Positions 16,897 through 24,341 of a stretch of 64,000 nt of DNA are shown in pieces (within the stretch, counting starts at the first letter, position 1; the number at the start of each line of letters is the position of its first letter). Both the position numbers and the translations under genes were made by a program. This stretch comes from Prochlorococcus sp. AG-402-K16 (GTDB taxonomy: Bacteria > Cyanobacteriota > Cyanobacteriia > PCC-6307 > Cyanobiaceae): positions 186,001 through 250,000 of the forward strand of contig QCIH01000001.1 of NCBI GenBank assembly GCA_003216795.1. The letters run 5' to 3'. The notes under the pieces are model-generated. The model saw only the letters and a list, made by a program, of their open reading frames with translations. It made no database searches and was not told the DNA's origin.

Positions 16897-17636
16897 CCAA
16901 ACTTATATCCAAAGCCTCTAACAGTTTTAAGAAACTTTGGAGCTGAGGGATCTTCTTCTAATTTCTCTCTGAGCCACCTAACATGCACATCTACAGTTTT
17001 AGTATCACCGATAAAATCAATTTCCCATATTTTTTCAAGTATTAAATCTCTTGACCATACCCTTTTAGGATTTTTCATAAATAATTCTAATAATTTAAAT
17101 TCTTTTGGAGATAATGTTATTTCTCTATCGAAAGAAGTTACTCTGCATTCTTCTAAAAACATTTTTATATGATTAAACTCTATGACGGTTTTTGAGTTTT
17201 CTAAACTTTTTTTATTACGTTTAGATCTTCTTATTAAGGCTCTTGATCTAGCAATTAATTCATTTAAACCAAAAGGTTTTGTTAAATAATCATCTGCACC
17301 AACCTCTAAACCAAGAACCCTGTCTGATTCATTATCTTTAGCACTCAAAATTAGTATGGGTGTATAATTTTCTTCATTTCTTATTTTTCTGCATAACTCT
17401 AATCCATTTAACCCTGGCAACATTAAATCGAGAATTATTAGGTCAACATCATTTTTAGTATTTTCGCCAATAAAATCTGAAGCACTTAAACCGTCTTTAA
17501 AAGTTAAAACTTCAAAACCTTCGCCTTTCAATGATTCACTTACTGTCAGCCTAATACTCTTATCATCCTCTACAAGAAGAATTTTTGAGCCCTGCAAACT
17601 TTTATGATCTTTAATAGTCATTTGAAAACCCAACAA
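16893..17636 (-). CDS. phoB: phosphate regulon response regulator PhoB
   Basis: 247 residues (a start at MTIKDHKSLQ, five codons in, is equally plausible). Receiver domain: ILLVEDDKS, phospho-acceptor in LIILDLMLPG, LSAKD and YLTKPF. C-terminal OmpR-type winged helix: SPKEFKLLELFMKNPKRVWSRDLILEKIW...VDVHVRWLREKLE...TVRGFGYKF. It activates Pho-box promoters, here plausibly pstS and porin. A CCCTTAAACCC tract at 17738-17748 upstream might be an autoregulatory site but is weak. Confidence 0.93.
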   Translation of the reverse strand: MLGFQMTIKDHKSLQGSKILLVEDDKSIRLTVSESLKGEGFEVLTFKDGLSASDFIGENTKNDVDLIILDLMLPGLNGLELCRKIRNEENYTPILILSAKDNESDRVLGLEVGADDYLTKPFGLNELIARSRALIRRSKRNKKSLENSKTVIEFNHIKMFLEECRVTSFDREITLSPKEFKLLELFMKNPKRVWSRDLILEKIWEIDFIGDTKTVDVHVRWLREKLEEDPSAPKFLKTVRGFGYKFG

Positions 17637-17837
17637 ATTAATTTTATATAATCAAATTTATTTGATGTAATTATTTCATAATTAATTTACATTGAATTAT
17701 TATTTTTTTCATTAAATCTTATTTCCTTTTTAATTTTCCCTTAAACCCTTTTATCTAAATTTAGATTGTCTCTTTAATCTTCCTCACACATAATTTTAAA
17801 GAGACAAATTTATTGAATTTAATAATAGATATTAAAA

Positions 17838-18005
17838 CTAATATCCCATAGAAGCATAATAATAATCGTCATCTTCATCTATATTTGTCACTACCCATTC
17901 TGGCGGAAAGTCACCAATTTTTACGTATTGATAAAGCTTATCAACATCTGGATCGTAATAAGTATCATTAATTTTTGGATCTTTGATTACTTTGCTTGGA
18001 TGCAT
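17838..18005 (-). CDS. small acidic hypothetical protein, 55 aa
   Basis: MHPSKVIKDPKINDTYYDPDVDKLYQYVKIGDFPPEWVVTNIDEDDDYYYASMGY. Complete ORF with ATG and TAG, missed by the track because it is short. Acidic, Tyr rich, no membrane segment. About 200 bases upstream of phoB on the same strand. Function unknown. Confidence 0.6.
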   Translation of the reverse strand: MHPSKVIKDPKINDTYYDPDVDKLYQYVKIGDFPPEWVVTNIDEDDDYYYASMGY

Positions 18006-18461
18006 AATAAAAAATATTTCTACTCTTTTTTTATAGATTATTTAGTTTAAAGCAGCTTTAAATCTCATTTAAATATTTTCATTTGATCTAGTTGACCCAA
18101 GACTAATTTAACTTGTAATTAGTCATGATTGTTTTAATTAATTTAATCAAAAATATTTTTAACTTCCACTTAATAAAATTGCCTTATTGGATTCTGTGGA
18201 GTAAAGCCTGTAAAGGTAACTGAATTTTCTCCGGTAAAAGGCTCCAAACCAAATACTCGAGATCGATGGATTAAGAAAGTTTTTCAACTAGGACTTAAAG
18301 GTAAGTGAGAATAATTAAAGTGAAAAGAGTAGAAAGTAAGTTACAAGATTCAGTAAAAGAATCTTCTATTAGATAAAAAAAGGAAGTGGAGGAGCTTTCT
18401 TATTAGTGAAGTAATCACAATTAGGACTAACTCTTTTTAAGTTGTCTAAGTATTAAGCGTT
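18006..18461. other. gene-poor junction with ligase and other remnants
   Basis: On the plus strand 18187-18309 is open for ...GFCGVKPVKVTEFSPVKGSKPNTRDRWIKKVFQLGLKGK and ends TGA, a probable remnant or short gene without a clear start. On the minus strand 18368-18442 encodes NLKRVSPNCDYFTNKKAPPLP, matching residues 32-55 of the T3 mini-ligase (RNLLRIDPNCDYFTNKKSLPLP), so it is a fragment of a third ligase. Confidence 0.6.
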
Positions 18462-19259
18462 TCATTTATTTCCATTTAATACGGATTTGACATCACTTTG
18501 AAAGTTTTCTGCATTTTCAATCTCTTGAGATCGTATATCACCCTTCCCAAAAAATGCCCAACGAGGGTGTGGAATTTCAAGTGCTCGTTGCGTATTTTTT
18601 CTATTATCTATTCGATCAAACCATGCTTTTAAATTAGGTAGACCATCAATAGGGACATTTGCCCAATAATAAGTTCTTGCCCAAGGATAAGTAGCAATAT
18701 CAGCAATTGTAAATTCGTTACTGACGATAAATTCATGTGATGCAAGTTGTTTATCAAGCACTTCAAATAAACGACGACTTTCATCTACATAACGCTTTAT
18801 AGAAAACTGATTATTCTCGCCATTTAAAGCAGCAATCCTTTGAAAATACATCGCTTGACCCATCATTGGACCTATTCCACCAACTTGAAACATCAACCAT
18901 TGCATTGTTATAGATTTTTCATTGGCATTCCTAGGTAAGAACTTATTATATTTTTCGGCGAGATACCATAAAATTGCTCCACTCTCGAAAACTCGGAAAT
19001 CATTATTTGAACGATCAATAATAGAAGGGATTCTTCCATTGGGATTTATATTTTTGATGTAATCTTTATCCTTCTGTTCGTTCTTAGAAAAATCAACATA
19101 CGTAAGATCATATTCAATGCCTGCTTCCTCAAGAAAGATTACTGGTTTCCATCCATTCATAGTTGGAGCAGTATAAAGATGTATATCTTTTTGAGAAGTT
19201 TCCTCTACTTTTTTTGCAGGTTCTTTCATTAAAAATCTTCTCATCATAAGAGTTTGCAT
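18462..19259 (-). CDS. glutathione S-transferase family protein
   Basis: Thioredoxin-fold N-domain (HLYTAPTMNGWKPVIFLEEAGIEYDLTYVDF...PNGRIPSIIDR...VFESGAILWYLAEKY) and an all-helical C-domain (NEFTIADIATYPWARTY), typical of Ure2p/YfcG-like GSTs. Probably handles glutathione-dependent redox or detoxification chemistry. The true start is unclear. Just upstream in another frame lies a signal-peptide start (19317) whose downstream codons read through the GST N-terminus out of frame, and the GST stop TGA overlaps another ATGAAACGC start (18465). So the gene appears inserted between two signal-peptide modules. Confidence 0.85.
   Translation of the reverse strand: MQTLMMRRFLMKEPAKKVEETSQKDIHLYTAPTMNGWKPVIFLEEAGIEYDLTYVDFSKNEQKDKDYIKNINPNGRIPSIIDRSNNDFRVFESGAILWYLAEKYNKFLPRNANEKSITMQWLMFQVGGIGPMMGQAMYFQRIAALNGENNQFSIKRYVDESRRLFEVLDKQLASHEFIVSNEFTIADIATYPWARTYYWANVPIDGLPNLKAWFDRIDNRKNTQRALEIPHPRWAFFGKGDIRSQEIENAENFQSDVKSVLNGNK
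18463..18465 (-). other. relic MKRLIL start codon overlapping the GST stop
   Basis: ATGAAACGCTTAATACTTAG begins exactly at the GST stop (ATGA overlap) and would encode MKRLILRQLKKS before a stop; the ligase fragment follows in another frame. The coupling is the same as between the genes of T1. Confidence 0.55.
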
Positions 19260-19317
19260 TAACTATAGTTGGTAATGAGAGGACTGCTAATAAAGGAATT
19301 AAAAATCTTTTTCTCAC
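19215..19317 (-). pseudogene. signal-peptide module fused out of frame to GST
   Basis: MRKRFLIPLLAVLSLPTIVNANSYDEKIFNER resembles the opening of the T1 gene at 21445 (MKRLLLPLIAALALPTAVNANFYDEQTFKRR). It then runs into the GST coding sequence in the wrong frame. Either an abortive fusion or a leader that supplies promoter and ribosome binding for GST. Confidence 0.6.
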
Positions 19318-19346
19318 AAAAAAAAGGAGCTAATTGCCCTTTATTG

Positions 19347-19362
19347 TAGATCGACTGTCAAT
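19347..19362 (-). promoter_or_regulatory. shared TTGACA promoter-like element before the GST leader
   Basis: TAGATCGACTGTCAAT (minus: ATTGACAGTCGATCTA) recurs before the T1 operon (22570-22585) and in diverged form before the T4 gene at 37126. The TTGACA is a good -35 candidate. Confidence 0.45.
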
Positions 19363-19364
19363 AA

Positions 19365-20702
19365 TTAAACCGCTTGAAGTTCTCTAGCTTTTATAAATGC
19401 TTTTTTAGTAGTTGTAGTTTTAGCATAATCATACGATTCAAGATGTGTTCTTAATGTATGCCCCATTGCATCAGCAACACTTCCCGCATCAATTCCTAAT
19501 TGATGACCTCTTAATGAATAAGAATGTCTAAAGCTATAACAACCAAGACTTTCACCCCTTTTAGCCATTAATGCTTTAAGAGAAATCCAACCCGCTTTCT
19601 GTTTTAACCATTTACCCATCTGATCACCAACACCCTCAACAGTTTTGCAATCTGGCATACATTGATAGGGAAGTTCTAATAGACCCGCTTTGTACAATCT
19701 GACTACTTCTTCATAATGAACATTGCCATCATTATCAACTAAATAAAGAGGTTCTAATATTCTTGGTTTTGTTACGCCCTGACCCGATCTTTTTTCATAC
19801 ATACACCAAAGTTCATCTTTTCTCTTTTTATAAACCAAGTGTCTTAACTCAATAGGTCGTAAACCAAAAACAGCACAAAGCTTCATTGCATTAACCCATT
19901 TTTTAGCAGCGATTATGTGATGCGGTTGCCCTATTTCTGTTGGTAGAGAATTTATTAAATTAACAAACTCTTGATCTTCTATTGATGCTTTTTTATTTTT
20001 AGCTTTTTTAGCTTTTTCAGATGGTCTTCCAATGTATTCTCTTAAGTCATCTGGTGGAAGCCAATGATTAGGATAAGTTTTCTTAGTAACGCAATATTTT
20101 AAAAAAGAAGCAAGATTTCTCACTCTTTGTTCTCTAGCTCTACCACCAAGTTCATAAGTTAATGGTTTTGGTGCAATATTATTTCTTGCCATAAAGTCAG
20201 TAACCTTTTCAATTCCATTTTTTGCACAAATTTCTAATAATTTATCTGCATTTATTGGAGCATCTTTGGTTTTTAATAAGTTAACTGCATAATCAATGAC
20301 AGGTTCATACTCTTTAGTCCAAGTTATATCTTTAATACCAGTTCCCATCTCTTTTTTATATTTTTCAAAATCTTCTTTAGCACCAACCCAATCATGAGAA
20401 TAAGTTAATTTAGGAGCTAATCCCGCACATACAGCAACAGCAGAATCAAAATCACCGCCATTATTAGCCATCTCTACATAGATATTCCTAACCCGCGTAA
20501 TAATATCTCCCATGTCTTGGGCAGAGTAAGAAAAAGGAATATTATTTTTCATAAGCTGTGCAGATCTCATCCCTTCACCAGTTCTGACCTCTAATCTTGC
20601 AAGTCCTCTATGTTCTCTAACAGTCCAACCCTTTGCAGTAGAAGACCTAATGGCCATCTTAAAACCATTTACCCATGCTTCATTATTTTTAAGTTTGGGC
20701 AT
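19365..20702 (-). CDS. tyrosine recombinase (integrase) of T0
   Basis: Start taken at MPKLKNNEAW (20702), not the upstream 20753, because the arm repeats lie in between. About 445 residues. C-terminal catalytic domain: first Arg in AVFGLRPIELRHL, second box CYSFRHSYSLRGH (Tyr replaces the usual His before xxR), AMGHTLRTHLESYDYAK with the Tyr nucleophile. A long N-terminal region probably holds arm- and core-binding domains. It sits 213 bases from the intact tRNA-Pro and reads away from it. Related to the T3 recombinase in the GLRPxELRHLV...LWxMYEK region. Confidence 0.92.
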   Translation of the reverse strand: MPKLKNNEAWVNGFKMAIRSSTAKGWTVREHRGLARLEVRTGEGMRSAQLMKNNIPFSYSAQDMGDIITRVRNIYVEMANNGGDFDSAVAVCAGLAPKLTYSHDWVGAKEDFEKYKKEMGTGIKDITWTKEYEPVIDYAVNLLKTKDAPINADKLLEICAKNGIEKVTDFMARNNIAPKPLTYELGGRAREQRVRNLASFLKYCVTKKTYPNHWLPPDDLREYIGRPSEKAKKAKNKKASIEDQEFVNLINSLPTEIGQPHHIIAAKKWVNAMKLCAVFGLRPIELRHLVYKKRKDELWCMYEKRSGQGVTKPRILEPLYLVDNDGNVHYEEVVRLYKAGLLELPYQCMPDCKTVEGVGDQMGKWLKQKAGWISLKALMAKRGESLGCYSFRHSYSLRGHQLGIDAGSVADAMGHTLRTHLESYDYAKTTTTKKAFIKARELQAV

Positions 20703-20707
20703 TAATT

Positions 20708-20746
20708 TGCGTACATATATGCACAATGTACGCAACTTGTACGCAA
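20708..20746 (-). repeat. T0 right arm repeats upstream of the recombinase
   Basis: TGTACGCAA at 20727-20735 and 20738-20746 (11-bp period), plus an inverted TGCGTACA at 20708-20715. The same repeat is at 4756-4773. It lies just before the recombinase start, so the protein may autoregulate as well as recombine here. Confidence 0.7.
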
Positions 20747-20915
20747 AATGCAACCTAAGAGTGTCTTCGGGTTATAACAAAGGTTGACTAGATATTGCAC
20801 TAAATCCATTGACACTATTATAATCTAAGTAAGTAAAACGCTTGTTATTACTGCAAAAATTCTTTTTGTGACTATGTTTACTAACATCCCTGTAATAGAT
20901 TAGAATGATGTTTAG
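20747..20915 (+). promoter_or_regulatory. region before tRNA-Pro with promoter and a signal-peptide relic
   Basis: On the plus strand AAACGCTTGTTATTACTGC (20836-20854) repeats the KRLLLL signal-peptide start without an ATG. TAATAGATTAGAATGATG just before the tRNA provides a -10-like TAGAAT. The upstream region differs from those before the older 5' tRNA halves, consistent with having been supplied by T0. Confidence 0.5.
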
Positions 20916-20989
20916 CGGGGCGTGGCGCAGCTTGGTAGCGCGGGTGCTTTGGGAGCACTAGGTCGCAGGTTCGAATCCTGTCGCCCCGA
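20916..20989 (+). tRNA. tRNA-Pro (TGG anticodon), intact integration target
   Basis: 74 nt. Acceptor CGGGGCG/CGCCCCG with discriminator A, D-arm GCGCAGCTTGGTAGCGC, anticodon stem-loop GGTGC-TTTGGGA-GCACT (TGG), T-arm CAGGTTCGAATCCTG. No encoded CCA. It is the only complete copy; seven partial copies flank it. Its 5' part came with T0 and its 3' part with T1. Confidence 0.97.
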
Positions 20990-21012
20990 CTCAATCAAAT
21001 CCAAGTCATACT

Positions 21013-21040
21013 AGCGAGTTACCCAGACTCGCTTTTTTAT
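21013..21040 (+). terminator. tRNA-Pro terminator
   Basis: AGCGAGT-TACCCAG-ACTCGCTTTTTT. Diverged copies follow the tRNA fragments at 34028 and 38454, so T1, T4 and T5 share one left-end type, while T2 and T3 lack it. Confidence 0.85.
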
Positions 21041-21065
21041 TATTTGTTGTCTCATATTAAGAAAA

Positions 21066-21086
21066 GGTAGCTAGAGGGGTAGCTAG
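21066..21086 (+). repeat. T1 left arm repeat pair
   Basis: GGTAGCTAG at 21066-21074 and 21078-21086, 12-bp period, 77 bases after the tRNA end. Same sequence at the T1 right end. Confidence 0.75.
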
Positions 21087-21130
21087 CAAACAGTTCATGC
21101 GGTCATCACTTACTTATCTAGTGCCTTCTA

Positions 21131-21445
21131 TTAATAGATACTATATTGTTCCCCACATGCTTTGACAATTGTTTTTAACTGAGCTCTGATACCAAATAAA
21201 TCAACATTAGGGTTAGTTTGATATTTTTGAAAGATTGTAAAATAATTTTTTAGTTCATTATTTGCTCTTACAAATCTTTCGCACATCATTTCATAATCTT
21301 CTAATTCTTGGAATTTAGTTCCAGTAGAAAACTCATCAACAAAAATAGGCCATCTTCGTTTAAATGTTTGCTCATCATAAAAATTTGCATTAACAGCAGT
21401 AGGTAAAGCGAGAGCAGCTATTAGAGGGAGTAATAAGCGTTTCAT
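21131..21445 (-). CDS. small secreted protein, MKRLLL family
   Basis: 104 residues. Signal peptide MKRLLLPLIAALALPTAVNA, mature part NFYDEQTFKRRWPIFVDEF..., charged, three Cys, likely helical. Its ATG touches the stop of the upstream gene at 21445. Function unknown. The first 30 codons are near-identical in style to those at 3269 and 19317, with unrelated mature parts, as expected for leader swapping. Confidence 0.75.
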   Translation of the reverse strand: MKRLLLPLIAALALPTAVNANFYDEQTFKRRWPIFVDEFSTGTKFQELEDYEMMCERFVRANNELKNYFTIFQKYQTNPNVDLFGIRAQLKTIVKACGEQYSIY

Positions 21446-21753
21446 TAGTAATAAAAACGTTTAGTAACAGATTCTTTTTCCCCTAATTTCGCTCTTTCTA
21501 TTGGACTATAAAGTTTACCTTCTTTAGCTCCCACAAATTCCCATCCCAAAATTTGTCTTGTTTCTTTCTCATTCACACAATACTTGGAAGGAAATGTCCC
21601 TTTACTCCCTCCCCATATTGACTTTATTTCAATTCTATTTTTTTTCCACTTTTCACACGCTTTTTTTGCTTCGCTAAATGAAGGGTATTTATTTGATGAA
21701 CAACTTGCTAAAAGTATTGGTGGCAAAAATAGTGAGAGTAGTAAGCGTTTCAT
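21445..21753 (-). CDS. small lipoprotein, MKRLLL family
   Basis: 102 residues. MKRLLLSLFLPPILLASCSSNKYPS has a lipobox (LLASC), so the product should be anchored to a membrane as a lipoprotein. The mature part SFSEAKKACEKWKK...YCVNEKETRQILGWEF has two more Cys and a WEF motif; unrecognised. Directly abutted by the neighbours on both sides. Confidence 0.75.
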   Translation of the reverse strand: MKRLLLSLFLPPILLASCSSNKYPSFSEAKKACEKWKKNRIEIKSIWGGSKGTFPSKYCVNEKETRQILGWEFVGAKEGKLYSPIERAKLGEKESVTKRFYY

Positions 21754-22134
21754 TTAATTCCAGCCATAACAATATTTCTTTCTTATTTCTAAATCTGAAG
21801 TAATACAAGTTTCAAATGCTCTTTTAACAAAAAACTTTTTTTCTTTTTTACTTAATTTTCTAAAGCTACATTTTGTACCTGCTGTACTAGGAAAATAAGA
21901 ATATTTATCATTAGGTTTTTCTGGGAAAAGATAAGTTTCAGGGAATTTATATTTTTCATTTCCATAATCTTCGAACTTCATAACCCTGCCAGCTTTAAAT
22001 GAAATTAAATGTTTTGGTTCATTATCTGCACAGCGTACTTCTATCCCTTCATTAAAAAATGGATAAATATATACACCTGCATTAGCTGAAGGAATTAAGC
22101 CTAATAGAAGTGGTGCAAGTAGTAAGCGTTTCAT
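21754..22134 (-). CDS. small secreted protein, MKRLLL family
   Basis: 126 residues. Signal peptide MKRLLLAPLLLGLIPSANA, then VYIYPFFNEGIEVRCADNEPKHLISF... with four Cys, probably periplasmic. The DNA at its start (GGTGCAAGTAGTAAGCGTTTCAT) is duplicated exactly at 8654. Unrecognised function. Confidence 0.75.
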   Translation of the reverse strand: MKRLLLAPLLLGLIPSANAGVYIYPFFNEGIEVRCADNEPKHLISFKAGRVMKFEDYGNEKYKFPETYLFPEKPNDKYSYFPSTAGTKCSFRKLSKKEKKFFVKRAFETCITSDLEIRKKYCYGWN

Positions 22135-22136
22135 TT

Positions 22137-22541
22137 TTAACTCATATTAAATAAATTAAATTTACGATCTTTAATTATTAATATAAAAATTGGAGTTGTT
22201 ACCAGTAGATGCAAAGGTTGGTATCCCTCTAGCCAAAAACTTATTGCTAATTCGAGGCCAATAAAAAAAGAGTGAATTATTATAAATTTTTTATTGGTTA
22301 ATTTAGCTGGTTTAATAATATGAGAAATTTTGTATCCTAAAATCGCGGCAGGTATATTTAGTAAAGTAAATAAAATAGTAACTTTTTCTTGAGGAATAAC
22401 GCCATCCCACATGTCTTGAATGGACCATTTAAGAAATAGGATAGAAAATAATGAAAACAATATATATTCTGCAAACAAATCAGCTAAAGCTCCAATAGGA
22501 ACGAAACCAATAAGTCTTAATTTATTTTTAAAATCATCCAC
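22137..22541 (-). CDS. multi-spanning membrane protein, first gene of the T1 operon
   Basis: 134 residues with about four hydrophobic segments (IGALADLFAEYILFSLFSILFL, VTILFTLLNIPAAILGY, FIIIHSFFIGLELAISFW, LHLLVTTPIFILII). No family recognised. It is the only T1 gene without the MKRLLL leader, and it follows the TTGACAGTCGATCTA promoter-like element. Confidence 0.7.
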   Translation of the reverse strand: MDDFKNKLRLIGFVPIGALADLFAEYILFSLFSILFLKWSIQDMWDGVIPQEKVTILFTLLNIPAAILGYKISHIIKPAKLTNKKFIIIHSFFIGLELAISFWLEGYQPLHLLVTTPIFILIIKDRKFNLFNMS

Positions 22542-22569
22542 AACTAAGAAGGCATTTATTTCTACATTT

Positions 22570-22587
22570 TAGATCGACTGTCAATTA
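22570..22587 (-). promoter_or_regulatory. shared TTGACA promoter-like element of the T1 operon
   Basis: TAGATCGACTGTCAATTA, identical over 16 bases to 19347-19362 upstream of the GST leader. Confidence 0.45.
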
Positions 22588-22609
22588 TTTTTTTGATTAC
22601 TATAAGATG

Positions 22610-22648
22610 GCACTCGGTTGCTTGTGGGGTAGCTAGAGGGGTAGCTAA
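22610..22648 (+). repeat. T1 right end: half-site plus arm repeat pair
   Basis: GCACTCGGTTGC (22610-22621) is a diverged copy of tRNA bases GCACTAGGTCGC. GGTAGCTAG then appears at 22628-22636 and, with its last base changed, at 22640-22648. The half-site is 162 bases from the core at 22773, as in T2 and T4. Confidence 0.7.
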
Positions 22649-22772
22649 GTGACGAACTCATGCGAATTAATGCGATCGCAGGGCATGATTTTGAGTCTCA
22701 AATACGTTCCAAGACAATAGAAAACCCTAGTTATAATCTATATTCTTATCTTTTTCTCAAAGTTACATACAA

Positions 22773-22818
22773 GTGCTTTGGGAGCACTAGGTCGCAGGTT
22801 CGAATCCTGTCGCCCCGA
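22773..22818 (+). pseudogene. 3' half of tRNA-Pro (T1/T2 junction)
   Basis: GTGCTTTGGGAGCAC through CGCCCCGA, identical to the intact tRNA from the anticodon stem onward; the 5' flank is unrelated. Confidence 0.95.
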
Positions 22819-22848
22819 TTGACTTCTCACGATTCTTAAATAGTCCTT

Positions 22849-22867
22849 GGGCGATCCCTGGGCGATC
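22849..22867 (+). repeat. T2 left arm repeat pair
   Basis: GGGCGATC CCT GGGCGATC, 30 bases after the tRNA fragment. The rest of 22819-23026 shows no gene. Confidence 0.75.
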
Positions 22868-23026
22868 ATTTGCTATACCTTGCATAGCTTTGCATACTGC
22901 ATCGCCCGCTAAAACAACTAAATAAGCAATATTAAACAGACTATTGCTCCAATACTAAAAATTAAGATCTACCCTTGCGAGTTAATAGTCTTTCAAAATA
23001 ATCATTTTTTCATTTTAAATAGGTTT

Positions 23027-23359
23027 TTATTTATTAAATTTAAAACCCGAACCACAAGAACTTTTTGTCGCGCCTTTTGGAGTACTAATCAAGAATCCTC
23101 CTCCGGATAAATCCTGATAATGATCAAGTGATAGTTCATCTAGTAAACTTTTTTGAGATTCTGGAGCGTAGACAGTTAAGCCATCAGTTCTTGCAATCGG
23201 AATTCCTGATTTTTCCCAGATATTAACTCTCAGAAACATCCATCCATCATCAAGAATATCAGGTTGCAAATATAGGAATATTTCTCCAGGTGTACCACGA
23301 TAAATTGATTGCCTGAGCAATTCATTTGAAGCAGCCTTGGTAATAGTTAAAGAACTCAA
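23027..23359 (-). CDS. IscA/HesB-like protein with reduced cysteine set
   Basis: 110 residues with the A-type iron-sulfur carrier outline: LTITKAASNELLRQ, a central beta region (LTVYAPESQKSLLDELSLDHYQDLSGGGFLIS) and a C-terminal SSCGSGFKF. True A-type carriers have three Cys (one central, CxC at the end). Here only the terminal one is kept, so cluster transfer as in IscA is doubtful. Divergent from the CobW-like gene across a region with a Zur/Fur-like site. Confidence 0.7.
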   Translation of the reverse strand: MSSLTITKAASNELLRQSIYRGTPGEIFLYLQPDILDDGWMFLRVNIWEKSGIPIARTDGLTVYAPESQKSLLDELSLDHYQDLSGGGFLISTPKGATKSSCGSGFKFNK

Positions 23360-23497
23360 TTTTCAAATACACTTAGTACATAGATTAATTATTTTTTAAT
23401 TCAATAACAAGCATTCCATAGTGTTCTCACTTTATTAGCTGCGTAATTTCTCTGAATTTTTTATTTCCTCTCATAAGAAATATCTAAAAACAAAAAC

Positions 23498-23522
23498 AAA
23501 AATGATTTTCATTTTCATTTTG
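23498..23522 (+). promoter_or_regulatory. Zur/Fur-like site upstream of the CobW-like gene
   Basis: AAAATGATTTTCATTTTCATTTTGG contains TGA-N9-TCA (TGATTTTCATTTTCA), the outline of Fur-family operators. The same 20-base stretch occurs at 39493, before a metallothionein-like gene. Which regulator binds is not shown. Confidence 0.5.
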
Positions 23523-23552
23523 GTGTAAATTTTATACATCAGGTAGTTTTTT

Positions 23553-24335
23553 ATGAGTCAAACTTGGATAATATCAGGGCCTCCAGGATGCGGTAAGACA
23601 AGTTGGATACTTAATACTTTTAAGAATCACTCTGGAAATTGTGGTTATGTACGTCTTGGCGGATATTCAGAAATTAATTTAGAGCAAGCAATAAATTCAA
23701 AAATTGATTTTGCTTTTTTGAAAGATCAAATTCCTAATTTATTAGATTTGTCAAGTTCAAAATTGCCCTTAGAGGTAGAGAAAGAGAATATTTTGATTAT
23801 TATTGAATTTCCTCAATTTTTCATACCTAAATTTCAGGGTATTAGTGGTATTGATTTGAGAGTTATAAAAGAGCTTGAAATATATAATCTTCAACCAAAT
23901 AAATATTTGCATTTTGGCAGAGATCTAGAATTACCAATAAAGGATACTTTAGATTTTAAAGCAATTGAATCATGTAGTATTGACCTCAAAAAAAATATTT
24001 GGGATCCTGCAAGTTTAAATACTTTTTGGTTCGAATTAGTGAACGGTGCTTATGGAGACGTATATAGAGCAAAAGCATTAATGAACTTACCAGATGGTCG
24101 TTATATCTTGTTTAACTGGATATTGACTCAGAAAGGTTCTCAATATCAAACCTTAAATCAAGTTGCTCCTCTTAATGGAAGACCAGAAAGACACTCTGAA
24201 ATTGTCATACAGGGGAAAAACTTAAACTTCCAATTAATAAAATCAACTATCAATAATTGCCTTCTTAGTGATGCTGTTCTAGAGCATCATCAAGCCACAC
24301 TTAGAAATTCACAATTACAAACTTCTCGAAATTAA
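23553..24335 (+). CDS. CobW-like P-loop GTPase (metallochaperone family)
   Basis: 260 residues. Walker A SGPPGCGKTSW at the N-terminus; LIIIEFPQFF sits where CobW/COG0523 proteins have ExPxG-type sequence; the C-terminal GDVYRAKALMNLPDGRYILFNW is a CobW_C signature. The internal metal-binding CxCC motif of zinc chaperones is missing, and the protein is shorter than usual (over 300). COG0523 members often serve zinc allocation under zinc shortage and are Zur controlled, which fits the upstream site. It abuts the phosphoesterase gene by 6 bases. Confidence 0.75.
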   Translation: MSQTWIISGPPGCGKTSWILNTFKNHSGNCGYVRLGGYSEINLEQAINSKIDFAFLKDQIPNLLDLSSSKLPLEVEKENILIIIEFPQFFIPKFQGISGIDLRVIKELEIYNLQPNKYLHFGRDLELPIKDTLDFKAIESCSIDLKKNIWDPASLNTFWFELVNGAYGDVYRAKALMNLPDGRYILFNWILTQKGSQYQTLNQVAPLNGRPERHSEIVIQGKNLNFQLIKSTINNCLLSDAVLEHHQATLRNSQLQTSRN

Positions 24336-24341
24336 TTAAAA

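Larger units (their letters stand above)
4682..20958. mobile_element. element T0, about 16.3 kb tRNA-Pro element with recombinase and P/As cargo
   Basis: Left core at 4682-4695, right core inside the intact tRNA at 20944-20958. The same arm-type repeat TGTACGCA occurs twice near each end (4756/4766 and 20727/20738). Between them: a mini-ligase, HTH, VapE-like ATPase and second HTH on the left; arsR-gapdh-arsJ, chrA, pstS, porin, phoRB and GST in the middle; a tyrosine recombinase at the right end. Matching end repeats argue that this whole block can behave as one unit, although ligase and signal-peptide remnants at 8654, 18375-18465 and 20834 show that it is a composite. Confidence 0.7.
20944..22787. 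mobile_element. element T1, about 1.8 kb, secreted-protein cargo, no recombinase
   Basis: Core at 20944-20958 (in the tRNA) and 22773-22787. GGTAGCTAG occurs twice with 12-bp period near both ends (21066/21078 and 22628/22640). The left end supplies the tRNA 3' half and terminator. Cargo: four small minus-strand genes. With intact ends and no integrase it is a non-autonomous element. Confidence 0.75.
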
